DNA of 64,000 nt from Azolla caroliniana (lineage: Eukaryota; Polypodiophyta), in the NCBI GenBank assembly GCA_043228905.1, contig JBHGNT010000004.1:4774001-4838000 (forward strand), read 5' to 3'. Of this stretch, positions 1 through 11,806 are shown piece by piece (position 1 is the first letter of the stretch; each line of letters opens with the position of its first letter). The notes beneath the pieces were generated by a model. That model was not told where the DNA came from. It worked only from the letters and a program-made list of their open reading frames with translations, and searched no databases. The position numbers were made by a program, and so were the translations under genes.

Positions 1-1600
1 CTTGAAACTAATTGATGGAATGTTAGTGTTTCTAAAAGACATGATGTGCAAGGTACATGATAGTTAATCATTTGTTGACATTTTGACACAGTATGTTGAG
101 ATTTGTGCAATGACATCCTTCAAAAGAAAGGGAATGTGTCAATTCATTCCAAATGGAGGTTTTGACAACATCAAGGTTGTAGGGTGGGAAGGTAAACAAC
201 TTCTTAACCTTTGATTTAATCTGTTGGCTAGATTAGGTTTTGTAACAAAAAAGGATGCTATGTTGGTTTCTCAAAGAACATTAGTGGCTTCCAAACAACA
301 AGATTAACATTTCTTATTCCAAGAGGCTATAGCATTATTGCAGATAAGTTGCAAGGATTATTATTTTTGCATGACCTAATTCCGCATTTAGATGGTGGAT
401 CTTAAGACCTTGAGTGGGCTTTTGTTGGAAATAGGAGATTGAGTACGATATCATCAAATGAAGTTTATCACAAGTTTATTCACAAACATAAGTGGATGGA
501 AGAAAGTGTTATTAAGGTATGGGTTTTTTCACAAGCCCCTTACCTGGTGGTTTCATGTGATCACTACAATTTGATGTTTTCAATCGATGCTATAAGCTAA
601 GGTATTCATTTGGAATGTTATGGTAGGAGTTTTACAATTGGACAAAAAGAAAATTGTTAGTGGAATGCGCTTCTTTGTTCGATGGAACAGAAACATATTA
701 GACATCGACTTCTTTCATGTCTGATAGCTACAATGGTTTGGAGGTGTATCAAATTAGTGTGGATGTCTTTGACTAGTGTAAGACTATTTTCATTCAATTG
801 GTTTTGTGCACATATAGAGAACAATGGAGTGATGGGCCCCATTTCCAAATTATCTTTGAGTTCAATTGGAATACGCAGAATACCTTGGCTTTTGAGTCGC
901 AAATTGGGGTGAGGAAATATGTTGCAATTGACCAAGTTATAGAAGTTATAGAATCTCAATCATGAAGAGAGTTCATTGTGCAAGGTAACTTATCATTACA
1001 TATAATAGTCATCTAAATTGGTGTGTACGGTGGGATTGAGTTCATCATATTTAGATCCACAATGTGATAAAGTTTGTTAAAGTTATTAATGGTGGTATTT
1101 TTCTTTCTTAATGAAATTTGTTATCTAGGTTGAAAATTAAAAAAGGCTATGTGGAATCTATCCTTGCTGGAAAACATAGTGGGCTTTATATATTCTATGT
1201 ATACATTTTGAACATTCGACAAGTAGACGAACCATGGTTTGACACCATTTACACATTGTATTAGGTAGCTAATTTTTGCATGTTGACATGTGAAAGTGTC
1301 GTTAATTCACATGGCATCTGTTAGTTGAAAAGTCATCATGCTTACACGATACGATGACTTCTCAAGTGGCCTCCGCTTCAACAATGACATTTTATTCCCC
1401 CTACCCCACCCCACCCCCAACCAATATATGACAATCAAGATAATATTATATCTTGGTATTTTATTATGCCTATCTTGGTTCCCACTCTACATCATCAAAC
1501 ATTGTCAAAGAAATGATATGGATATGTCACAATCCATTGAGTGGCTGGCATGGCACTTTTCAAGATGAGTTCCCAATGCGTGGACAAGAGTGCCATACAC
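1..1600. other. Left-edge intergenic stretch, no gene recognised
   Basis: AT-rich DNA with stop codons in all frames at short intervals. Between about 600 and 960 a few short open stretches on both strands overlap one another, but none resembles a family I know. It may be decayed transposon sequence; I cannot name one. Confidence 0.5.
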
Positions 1601-1616
1601 TTTTGGACGAGGACGT

Positions 1617-1965
1617 TGGTTTGATGGCCATTGTGTGGGCACACAAACAAGGAATGGCCAACAGGTGGTCGGAATCTTAATTAGTTGGCCATTCCTTGTG
1701 CCCACACGATGGCCATCGAAATCAATCGGTCATTCCTCGGGCCCGCACGATGGCCATCAGGAACCAGCCGGCCATTCCTCGTGCCCACACGATGGCCAAT
1801 CGAAATCCTTGTGGCCGCGCGATGGCCATCGAAATCAGTCGGCCATTCCTTGTGCCCCCACACAATCAATGGCCAATCGAAATCGGCCGGCCATCCCTTG
1901 TGGCCACACGATGATGGCCATTCGTTGGGCCCGCGCACGATAGCCATCAAAATAATGGGGGCGGT
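1617..1965. repeat. GC-rich minisatellite with an inverted first unit
   Basis: About six imperfect units of roughly 45-55 bp, each built on GGCCATTCCT-GTGCCCACACGATGGCC followed by ATCGAAATC. The first unit (about 1622-1660) is in the opposite orientation to the next (about 1684-1715), so the left end can fold into a long hairpin. The block is much richer in G+C than its surroundings. Overlapping open frames in it are by-products of the repeat. It lies 230-570 bp upstream of the MIR390 TATA box. Confidence 0.85.
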
Positions 1966-2005
1966 CATTCCTGTGGTCACAAACGAATCTTGAGGCCTGG
2001 CCTGT

Positions 2006-2046
2006 CACGTGAAGTGTTGGTTGGGCCCCACCTCTGTCACGTGACA
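2006..2046 (+). promoter_or_regulatory. Two CACGTG boxes upstream of MIR390
   Basis: CACGTG occurs at 2006-2011 and again at 2038-2043. The second sits in a perfect 12-bp palindrome TGTCACGTGACA (2035-2046). A TGGGCC (site II-like) core lies between them at about 2022. CACGTG is the G-box bound by plant bZIP and bHLH factors. The boxes lie about 150-190 bp upstream of the TATA box at 2192, a plausible proximal promoter position. Binding itself is inferred. Confidence 0.5.
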
Positions 2047-2156
2047 CGCACTCTCTCTTTGAGTTGAACATGAACCAAGCTCACGAGAAAGCCGTGATGC
2101 TCTCTACTCTCCCCTGTAACCCTAATCCTACCAAAAGCGAAACCCTAATTCAACAG

Positions 2157-2157
<1 letters not shown>

Positions 2158-2195
<38 letters not shown>

Positions 2196-2198
2196 AAA
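2158..2198 (+). promoter_or_regulatory. CT tract and TATA box of the MIR390 promoter
   Basis: A (CT)n run of about 34 bp leads directly into CTATAAAACA (TATA core 2192-2198). Pyrimidine-rich tracts next to a TATA box are common in plant core promoters. Transcription would be expected to begin near 2220-2230, about 45 nt before the MIR390 foldback. The start site is inferred. Confidence 0.55.
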
Positions 2199-2277
2199 CA
2201 ACAGAAACCAGGCTCTCTTTTCTCTCAAGCTCATCGGAACAAAGGAATGGAGGAGGTCTGAAAGGCTCCCTGTCACA

Positions 2278-2298
2278 AAGCTCAGGAGGGATAGCGCC
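2278..2298 (+). ncRNA. miR390: Mature miR390 (5' arm)
   Basis: The 21 nt begin with A, as expected for the miR390 guide loaded into AGO7, and agree with the conserved plant miR390 as I remember it. The passenger strand would come from about 2352-2374 on the opposite arm. Confidence 0.88.
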
Positions 2299-2333
<35 letters not shown>

Positions 2334-2335
2334 GC
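2299..2335 (+). repeat. CT microsatellite inside the MIR390 loop
   Basis: A run of about 30 bp of CT dinucleotides follows the miR390 guide and fills the terminal loop of the foldback. Its length probably varies between individuals without touching the miRNA duplex. Confidence 0.85.
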
Positions 2336-2660
2336 GGCAGATAAGAGCTATAGCGCTATCTTCTCCTGGGCTTTGCCACAGGCAGTCTTCTCTGTATCAT
2401 CAATTTGTACATAGACACGTCCTGGATTCATCTTCAAAGGGGCTTTACTGAGTTTGTTTCTGTTTTTTCACTCACATGTTTTTTATTTTCTCTGTATAGA
2501 ATCGATCATACTCGAAGCTAATATGTTTCGCTCTTGGTTTACTGTTTTTTAGAATTGACTTTACATTCAGGTTCTTGTTCTTGTTCTTGTTGTTGGTGGC
2601 GATGGCGGCCATGGTGGTGACTTGGAAAGAAGGGAAATCAAATGAAGCTTTAATGTGATT

Positions 2661-2885
2661 TTTCATGGAGAATGATGGACTCTGAGATTTTCTTGAGCCT
2701 GAGTTTGTAATGTAAAAATGGCTCATTCATAAATGCACACATTTACATATTTTTACATATTTTGAAGCACTATTGTTGAGCCTTCTGCAATATAAAAACA
2801 GACCATGTGTTTATCCTAGGTTTCATGGAGGAGGGTTTTCACTGAGAACCCCTTCAGCTTGGCTTTGTAATGTAAAAATGGTTCC
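2661..2885. repeat. Diverged tandem duplication, 160-bp period
   Basis: TTTCATGGAG at 2661 recurs at 2821, and GTAATGTAAAAATGG at 2707 recurs at 2867, both exactly 160 bp apart. The copies otherwise differ considerably. The block may be the 3' part of the MIR390 primary transcript; no open frame is preserved. Confidence 0.65.
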
Positions 2886-4867
2886 GTTATATGTATATAC
2901 AAGTATTTTCCTGCCCAGTTTCTTTGTGAAGGAATGAATGCTTATTAGCTCCTTTCTAGTGATCTCTAAGCCTTTAAATTTAACGCTTTCAAGTAGATCT
3001 TTGGGCCCTTACAGAAGCAATGTCTCTGAACTGTGGGAAATTTTTTCTAAACAGCCGTTTTGCCTCCGCAGAAGCTAGATTATGTGCAGACATCCTTAAC
3101 ATATTCTTCCATGAAAAACACCTGCCATGCATTAAATGTTTCAAGAAAGAAATGTTGAGTTTTTACTCTGAAATCATATCCAAGCCAGCTCCTTTCATGA
3201 GAGAAAACTATATGCCAAACATTCCGTCACATTTAGGGTATTCTTTGACAAGAAAACTTAGCATCCTGTCCCAACCGCATGATAGGGAGAGATATTAATA
3301 TAAACATATTTTGATATCTGCAAAAATATTAAGGGATGAAGCATGATATTGCACGCTGAATCACATCCATTGCTGATTTATGTTACTGACGCGAAAGCTA
3401 CTTCTAAATAATCTTTTGATTACATACTTTTGATTTATGATTTGTTTCCTGTGTGATCTTTCCTCTCAGGGTGTCAAAAAAGAGTTCATTTTTGTAAGTG
3501 GGTTTAGTTTTACACGGAAATTTTGCCTCGTCATATATGTACTGTAATTATCTGTGTTTTTTGCTATGTTCTCTGCGAAAATAGGTGATTTATTTGAGTT
3601 TCTTTTGTAATATCCTTGTACCTTGAAGAGAGATTTTATTTTCATTGGTAATTTGCTTCCTGGTTAAACTTCCTCAGAATTTCAAAGATATGACGCAACG
3701 CTTCACATCATTTTGTAAGAATTGTGCTTTCTTTACATGGAAGTTCACCTCATCATATACAATATCTGTTATATTTGCTCTGTTCTCTGTGATTGATTTG
3801 TTTGAATTTCTTTTGTGATGCACTCGCACACTCTATAAGACTATATCCTTGCAAAAGAATTCAAATCAGTTTTTATTACTACTCCCCAAATACGAGCTGG
3901 TACTCAAAAGTAACATGAACAAAGACTTCAAAACTAGCAGAATCACATTAATTTGCCCTACCATTATATCATGCCTTGTGTGTACCGTCTGTTTAAGCAC
4001 ACAAAGAAAATCAAACCATTTTGTTTATTTACTTAACATAAAAAAACAGACAAGAGCATATACGTTTTTAACATAATATGGATTATTAATGTACATATCT
4101 GGACAACATTACAGGAATCATTAGTAGGAATACTTGTTTATCTATTCATATATCCTCAAGGAAAAATTATGCATAACATCTCTGCACAAGAATATAAAGG
4201 AAGGCCATGTGAAGGAATGCTTTATTTATGTACTCCATATAAAGAAGAGTGACAAGAATATACAATTGACACTTAACCATGTAAAATAGTTATGCGTCAT
4301 GGCTATGTCCATGTTGCAAGATGCTCCATCAACAAAAGATAAAGACCAGAAACACCTCTAGTTTACCTTCTTATGTTAGCGGTGACATGTTCTTGATACT
4401 AAATATGCAATATCTAGGATAGCCAATTGTGTTTCTTTTCAAAGGATTTATCACAAAATGTAAATTACCAAGAAACTTTGTAGGAAGAAGATGCTATCCC
4501 TTTCAAAACTAGCAAGAACTCTCCATCAGTAGAACCTCTCTTTTTATGTTGTAAGTCTTCTTGGTTTGGTACTATAGATGCTAAATAGAACAGCTCACTG
4601 TAATTCTTCTGCAAGGATTTTTCACAAAATGTACATTACCAGAAAATGATTTGTACGAAGAAGATAGTTGCATCCCTTTCAAAACTAGTTAGAACTCTCT
4701 CTCCATCACTAGAACCTCTCTTCAAGTTCAAGTATGGACCCAAATACAACGAAAAAGAAGTTAGATCTCCACAAAATTGTTCGCGTCAGCACTCAGCTCT
4801 CGCTTTTCTCTTGTTCTTTTGGCAAAAATCTTACTGCAATCACCCTTTTTTGGTATTATTAACAATT
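2886..4867. other. Intergenic between MIR390 and the DUF789 gene
   Basis: No gene recognised. A diverged pair of similar segments lies at about 3500-3600 and 3735-3820 (both contain a GTTCTCTG core followed by a TTTGA-TTTCTTTTGT stretch). The right part contains the 171-bp-period duplication listed separately and would include the 3' UTR of the DUF789 gene. Confidence 0.5.
4442..4725. repeat. Tandem duplication, about 171-bp period
   Basis: The segment beginning AAGGATTTATCACAAAATG at 4442 and running through ATCCCTTTCAAAACTAG to AGAACCTCTCTT recurs from 4613 with substitutions and small indels. It lies just downstream of the DUF789 stop codon. Confidence 0.7.
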
Positions 4868-7800
4868 TTATTGCCTTGTGGTGAAGAAATCAAAATCTGG
4901 ATGCTTCACACCACGCTGTTTGAGCCATGATTCAGCCGAATTTGCGAGTGATGATGCATGTTGCTTATCCGAAGGGAGGGCCGATGCCCAAAATGGCCCT
5001 ATCAACTTGTAAGAAACTAGACCAAATGCCGGTAGCTCAAACATGGTTCCTGGGTTCGAGCTACAAGTAGATGGATTAAGAAGCCACTTTCCTTGATCAT
5101 GCTCTTGTTTGCTATGATAGGGATTGACAGATTCCATGATTTCCTTATATTGTATTGGAGGATCTGCAAGAAGAAGGCGTAATGTATGGACCAAATCACT
5201 TCCAAAAGATCAGAAAAAAGATAGAATTGTGGAATGTAATTGAAGGGGGACTGTAATTTTTAAGAAATTAAGTTTTAAATAGAAAAATATATCTTGGAAA
5301 CATCCAACCCCTACTTCAACAGAAACATAGAATATTATCAACAATAATAATTGAGTTACAAGGGCATGTAAAACGTTTGGACAGAATACAACTTAGAAGC
5401 AGTAATCCCCAAGTTTAGTAAAGTAGTTTAGAGAAGTATTTAGTAAGGAAAAAGGTATAGCTTGGAAGCATTGAGTTTGAAGGGTATATGCAGATTTGTT
5501 TTAAATTTGGGGCAGATATACTACCTTGGAAACATTGAGTCCAAAGGGAGTGGAATGTGAGGAAGCATGTAGGCAAATTGCTCATCATTGGTCCAGTTGG
5601 TATGCGATATATCGGATACCTTTTTCGAAGGCCAGTGCATAGAGTTAGAAGAGTGGAAGAAAACAAGAAAGACAAACTTACTTAAAGATTCAGAATCTTA
5701 CTTGCAAAAAGGGTTCATATATTAGTCGAAGTGTGGAATGACAGACAATTTCGAATCAAAGAATCAGAAGCTTACCATGCCACTGACACCCAGCTTGAAG
5801 GGGATAAGTCATCGCTTCTTAGCGAGAATAAGTAAGGGCATGTGGCAGCAAGTTCAGCTATCTGTATAACATTCATCCACATCAAGCTCAGCATCTTTAT
5901 CATATGGGATTGTTCCTAAGAGCCCATTTTTCAACAATTCTTAGTTCCAGAGTCTTATTTTGACAGTCTGTTCCTTTCCATAAATAGAATCCAACAATCA
6001 ATCACCCAAATATGAATGTGTAGTAGCCATTCACCTTTCCAGTAAAAGGGGCTCTTCCATGAGGACAGCATCTCTCAAAATATTCCACAATGAGCTCGCC
6101 CTGTTGATCACATTGTTCACTACAATCAGAGCTCGGTCTCTCTGATGAGAGACAACTCGAACTTTCCCACTGCTCAAATTTCCTTGAGGGTGGCTTCACA
6201 TTCTCATTATCACTGCCAAAATCACTGCTGCCATCCCTTATATCACTGGCATCACTCCAATCACTGTCATCGCCAGACCTCCTAAACAATATCAAATGAT
6301 GTGTATGATTTGTGTAGGATAATGTAAAAATAGTGCAGATACTAGACTACCTTTCACGAAATTATGCTTTTGGTCGTGTCATTTGACATATTATTTGACA
6401 GTTCTCTATTCCTTTGCACTACTAGCTTCAATGACCGGCTTTATTTTAGTTAACAGAAATATTTTTCTTACCTCTTTCTCTATGCGCTATTAGACCATGG
6501 TGGGCAAATATTTGCAGTGCACACAACTTAGTATATAATTGAAGGCACCAATAATTTCTTTTATTGAATAAATTCATTTCTACAATTTAGATCTTGCATT
6601 TTTTTACTCCTTGGAAATTGATGTGCCATATAGTGCTTGAAAAAAATGAAAAAAAGTAATGTGATTCAAAAGTAGACACTGTAGCAATTATATTCAGTTC
6701 AGGATCTGCATACCATAATATTTCAAGAAAAAAAACCAAAAGAGCAGGCTATAGAATCTTCCAATTTACCACACTATTTTCTGCCTTTTGCCAGGAAATA
6801 GATCGAATTGTCACATAATTTTTTCTTATTTTTACTAACGTAAAAAATGCAAGATCTAAATTGTGGAAAGGAATTACTTGAAAAAAAAAAAACTCGATGC
6901 CCACACCCACAAAATTTCTGCACATCATGTGCACAAATACAAAAACACAAACCGCGTATTTCACACTAACGCAACACATAATATGTGCACAACCACGTGT
7001 GAAAACGTGTACGTATGTACTATGCACTTCATGCGTGCACATCATGTGTAAATACAGATCATATCTGCACAGACCTTTGGATTGAAGAAGGGGAACAAGC
7101 AGCTGCCGGATGCCAGTATATCTGAAGGGCAGAGAGAGAAGGCACATAATATTGTACAATGGTCTCGCCACATGGCAATGTGAGCGGGACTCCGACACCA
7201 TAGGCGCTCCACTCATCAAACCCCCTCCACAAGTCAGCCAAGTTGAAATAAGGCTGAAAATTGCTCACACTATCAAGATTTATAGAAGGCCACCCACCTT
7301 CAGCCTGCCCAAACACAATAGAATGTCCATATACATATCCAAATATCATAGATAATCAGCAAGCATAACAAGCACACGTAATGAAGGAAAAACTTTGGGA
7401 AATTGACAAAGGAAACATTTGGGCTCTTTTTCACACATAGACAGAAGATATAAACTTTTGGAGACTGCAGAAAAAAAAATGGGGTCTTTACCGCTCTGGA
7501 AGAAAAATATGCAAACTTTAGGAAAACCGGGAGGGAAAAAGACTGTCTAAAGAAAAGAAAAACGTCGTTTCAGACATGCCTATACAACCAAAATGTATTC
7601 TATTAGCATCCCAAGATGAGAAATGTTTTGTCTAATAAAAGTCTTCTTTCTCCACATGAGAAATGCTTGTCCAAAGAACTTCCCCGCATGAGAAAATGCG
7701 TCTCAAAACACTTTTCCTTTTGATGGAGCACGAATTATTTATCTTTTTAAGGTTTTAAAACTTTTTGAGCACATGAGAAAACATATCCTACAAAAAAACT

Positions 7801-8041
7801 TCTTCTTATATCCTACCTAAAACGAAACTTCTTCTGATCCAATAAGCTACAAGGGAAAGCTGAGTAGGATTTCGGGGTTTCAAACTGAGTAGAATCGATC
7901 TTGAGGTTTTAACAAAAGAAATAGAGAGCTTACCTTGATCTTGGCAGGATAGATGCACTCAACAGATGGAGTGGTATGGTTCAGGAAGGAGGAAAGATTA
8001 GATCTGCTATATGTAGGTAGGAGCTCTTCATGATCCGCCAT
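4868..8041 (-). CDS. DUF789 family protein, six exons
   Basis: Exons, in transcript order: 8041-7934, 7304-7075, 6281-6035, 5861-5776, 5619-5525, 5163-4868. Phases join to give 353 residues. All introns are GT-AG. The start (MADHEELLPTYSRSN) is followed by LSSFLNHTTPSV, and the body holds the family hallmarks: FQPYFNLADLWRGFDEWSAY, GVGVPL, VQYYVPSLSALQIY, an acidic serine-rich segment (GDDSDWSDASDIRDGSSDF), ELIVEYFER, SPSSWVSVAWYPIYRIPTGP, CFLTFHSL, FELPAFGLVSYKLIGPFW and a C-terminal HPDFDFF. These match plant DUF789 proteins along their length and at the usual size. The molecular function of the family is unknown to me. The identification as DUF789 is firm; exon ends are read from splice motifs. 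Confidence 0.88.
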
Positions 8042-8280
8042 ATCTTTAGATCGATCGATCTATCTATCTATCAATCTATCTATCTATCAATCTAGAGAGA
8101 GAGAGAGAGAGAGAGACTTTTGTCCTAAGAGTCTTCCTCGTCCACTTTCTCTTTCTCCTCCTTTCTATATAAACCTTGGGCGGATGATTCAACAATCAAT
8201 CCGTGAGTGGATTTGCAGAACAGCGGAGCTCAGAAAGAAGCGAAGGGAGCAAAACCATAAATACAGCGACTCGATATGGT
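8042..8280 (-). promoter_or_regulatory. 5' leader and proximal promoter of the DUF789 gene
   Basis: Immediately upstream of the ATG are ATCT-type repeats (about 8046-8092) and a (GA)n run (about 8093-8115), which read as a pyrimidine-rich leader on the gene strand. A TATATAAA-like string (about 8165-8172) is present, but it is better placed for the opposite strand, so I do not assign a TATA box. Confidence 0.35.
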
Positions 8281-8367
8281 AACGAGAAATAAGAGTGTAC
8301 TAAAAAGGAATGCAAATTTTTGGATGCAGGACAAGTTGCAGACATATACAGATATGCAACATATTAT

Positions 8368-8412
8368 TATACATATATATATATATATATGATATATATA
8401 CATGTATATATA
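8368..8412. repeat. AT microsatellite
   Basis: A run of TA dinucleotides with a few interruptions, followed by another short TATA-rich stretch. Confidence 0.7.
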
Positions 8413-8639
8413 GATATATGTATTGAGAGAGATGGAGAGATGGGGTCTCTCAATAAATGCAGGGGAAATTGTGTATGTGGGATGATGTGACTGATTTCCT
8501 GTGAATTGGTAGGGCCATCAGATCAATCTTTACTATTTTATCAGACCGAATCAGCCGGTCACATTCACAGTCTCCCATCCCCTGCTCCCACAATTACAAT
8601 TAAATCTTTATGAGAAAGAGGCTAGTGAAATCTGCAGCC

Positions 8640-8776
8640 TTTGCTCTGCATAATACATATCATATGTAATACATACATACAGACATATATTATGCATGCA
8701 CAAACTATGTATCTTCTAATGTTTGCAACTTTGCTCTAGCCTCTGCATATACATATCATATGTATACATACATACA

Positions 8777-8807
<31 letters not shown>

Positions 8808-8903
8808 GCATTCACAAACTATGTATCTTTTAATGTTTGCACCTTTGCCCTGCATGTACATATCATATGTATACATACATACCTACATACATACATACAT
8901 ACA

Positions 8904-8934
<31 letters not shown>

Positions 8935-8972
8935 GCATGCACAAATGATGTATCTCCTAATGTTTGCACCTT
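8640..8972. repeat. Three-copy repeat with expanding CATA microsatellite
   Basis: Three consecutive copies share the order TTTGCTCTGCAT, ACATATCATATGTA, a (CATA)n run, ATGCATGCACAAACTATGTA and TCTTCTAATGTTTGCACC. They begin at about 8640, 8731 and 8842. The (CATA)n run is very short in the first copy, about 45 bp in the second and about 60 bp in the third. Open frames here are artefacts of the tetranucleotide repeat. Confidence 0.85.
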
Positions 8973-8989
8973 TGCTCGACATGCCCGCC

Positions 8990-11806
8990 CTTCATCTCAA
9001 TGGAAACCTAGAGAAACCGAAGCTTTTGCTTGATGATTCTTAGCTCCTTCTCGCTAGGGCTCCGTATACGCCAGACTGACACCCAGAGGAAACTACGGTA
9101 ACCCATACAATGTGTGAGCATTGATTGCCCCATAAACATGAGGGGGTATGCGCCTCACACACAAGTGCTCATATAAAATGTGAAACACTTCAAGAGAACA
9201 GACGGCATAGAAACTTTGTCGAAATGTTCACTGGAGATATATTGAAGAAAGATTTGCTTGTATTTATTTAAATTCTATCACAATCATGTTCTGGCATTCA
9301 ATACCACGGATGCCTTGATCCGACTTTTTTGGAAAACTAATTGATGTGGGCTTTTATAATGATGCAACGTACTCTTATGCGATTTATTGCTTCATGGAGG
9401 AGCTTTGTGAGAAACCCCAAAAGAAAGAATTACTTTCTAAGCAAAAAGTGATTGTTGGGGATTGATGCTTTGGTTGAAACGGTAGCATGCGCAACATGAA
9501 GATTCGTACAAATCATAATGTTATGTTGCTTGGAGAATTTATATGAAATGAGTGCATGCCTTAGTCCAAAGGTTATTAGTATGTTGAACGAGAAATGTAT
9601 GTGGATGCACATGAAATATTAAGAAAGTCAAAACAAACAACTGTACTCCATATTAGCTTTTCAATAAGTGTGAAGGAAGCGGTGGATTTAAAATAGGGCC
9701 ACAAAACTACAGTCGCTCGTAGATGTGCAAAGAGTTGGGTTCTTGTGAAAGAGTAGGGATCAATATTGTTCATCATAAACCAAGTCAATTCTAAAATCCA
9801 ATGTTGTAATGATTATACATCTTCAAATTACATATATTTCAAGTGGTCATCACTCCATTAGTTCGGTGATAACATATTCCATCTGCCATGTTGACCACTA
9901 ACGTAAGGCTAATCAGTGCTAGCATATGCATCATGTGCAGAATACATAGTAGTTTTTTTTATCTAGTAAGGCACAAATATGAAGCCTCCAATATTAATTT
10001 CCTTTTTCAATAACTATTCTTGCACATATAAAGAAGTAAAATAATGATAGTGATTGTGTATACTGCATTATACATGGTAAATCATGATAGGGATTACAAT
10101 TTATGTGTACTAGGTTATATAATGATTTATGTCCTCTTGTTCTATCAAGGTTCAAGATTTCAATGGTAGGTGTTTGTCCTTTAGGGCAAACATTTTGTGA
10201 TTATTATCATGTTCTTAATTATGACTTTAATTTGTATCACTATGCTTGGATAGTGACACTATTTACATAATAAATCATGCAATAGTTTCCATGGTATAGT
10301 TATGTGAACTTAAAGTTTTAAGTGCTAATTATGTGATCCATCATAACCTCTATGCAATTTGTGTTTCGTTAGGTGACGAGGGCTTGTAATGTCATCTGCG
10401 AAATCCTAGTGTTAAGCAATGTCCATTTTTATGCATAGCATGAATAAGAGAATATATGGTCAGAGATTGTTCAATATTGACAAAGAACAATGAATAAAAG
10501 TGTCGAAGTCAAAAGGGAATAAGTGGAAATTTCTTGTGACAAAGTTGCGAGTCTTTTTCAATAACTACAACTTATTTTGCCTACAATCGTTAATCATTGG
10601 TTAACATTTCATAACATCACAAAAAATATTTCTAAGGCTTTCGGTAATTTCAAAGGGTGACCTAACTATTAAGGTCACCCCCCCTTGAATGAAATGAGAA
10701 TCCCACCTCTTTTCATGTCAGCAAGATTCTTATTGTTCTAGATATAACTTCTTTGTGTATCATGAATATCTAACTTTGTTACTTAATTTCAATCTATAAT
10801 AATGATGGAAATCATGGAGGTCAATATAGGCCACAAATGTTGAGAAATGATGAACCCAAGTTGAAAGAAGGGATACAAAGAAACCACACAATGATCTAGT
10901 GGATTGATCACATCATCAAAAGTTTGTAGGAACCAATTAGGTTTAAAAACCTAAATCCGAGTTTTGATGGATCCTCTCATAGATGAGTATATACATTGGG
11001 ACTAGAGGGATTGATTATGAAGAAACCGTTGCCTCAACATGCGACTACATCTGTAAATTGGTAATTGGGATTTTGTTGTACATCAAAATCACCCAAACTC
11101 CATGTTCCTTGATACACATCAACATGTCATGACATAGCATAGTTTGACCAAAATATGTCCCGAGTGCATGCATAATAAGCCTTGTTCTTCGAAATAGTTG
11201 GCAACTTAAATTTAGAGCCTTCGTAAAGAAAACCTAAGGATATGGTTAAGAGAAAATCACAATATAATTGGAGGGCATTACTATCTCGGAATTGAAGCAT
11301 TTTAGAAGCTTATATGGATCTTGGAATAATGAATTTCTATCTCAAAATTGGAAGTATTTTCGATGATGGAGAGTGCATATTTTACCTTACAACCAAAAGT
11401 ATGTGAATCCAAAACTAGAAAGCAATTAACATTGGAGTAGAGAGAGGGTTGTGATCAAGGAAAATGGTATCTAGTAATTCATTTTAGTACATGGTTGAAC
11501 ATTTGAGGTTTGCTTTGATTGGAAATCCTTTTATAAAAGAACCAATAGAGAACATCAACATTTGTTTCTCTTGTAAGTTCTTATCTAGAGTTTTGGTATT
11601 CTGTCATAGTTCATATTATTTTATTCCAAAAAATCGTAATATTATTTAACAGTGAATCATAATTTGGTTTACCGGAGAGACAAAGACAGAGATCATTTAC
11701 TAATACATTGACAAAGGTGGATGATTTTTATCATGGTGTCCTATGGAGTGTTACATCCATTTGTTTTGATACTTGACCAATGGGGCCTTGAAGGTGATTA
11801 CAAATG
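8990..11806. other. Intergenic, no gene recognised
   Basis: About 2.8 kb of AT-rich sequence with no long open frame and no recognisable protein motif on either strand. The right end should include the 3' UTR of the RWP-RK gene. Confidence 0.5.

Larger units (their letters stand above)
2262..2385 (+). ncRNA. MIR390: MIR390 primary hairpin
   Basis: The 5' arm holds a 21-nt match to the land-plant miR390 guide at 2278-2298 (starts AAGCTCAGGA, ends TAGCGCC). The 3' arm (about 2346-2383) is nearly complementary: AGAGCTATAGCGCTATCTTC followed by TCCTGGGCTTTG and ACAGG. The lower stem CCTGT (2270s) pairs with ACAGG, and CAGCTCT pairs with AGAGCT above the duplex. The duplex has G-U pairs and one bulged base in the star arm. 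miR390 guides AGO7 to TAS3 transcripts to make tasiRNAs against auxin response factors; that is family knowledge. The terminal loop contains a (CT)n microsatellite. A TATA box lies about 70 bp upstream. No TAS3 locus was seen in the window. Confidence 0.9.

Noticed and set aside
1617-1965. CRISPR-like array
   Set aside because: Units vary in length, there are no distinct spacers and the genome is eukaryotic.
1590-1993. Overlapping open frames of about 100 codons on both strands
   Set aside because: They are produced by the GC-rich minisatellite and give the same short peptides in shifted frames.
6749-7219. Minus-strand open frame of 156 codons and plus-strand frames nearby
   Set aside because: They overlap exon 2 and the following intron of the DUF789 gene in other frames and show no family resemblance.
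8760-9043. Tyr/Ile/His/Thr repeat open frames
   Set aside because: Direct translation of the CATA microsatellite.
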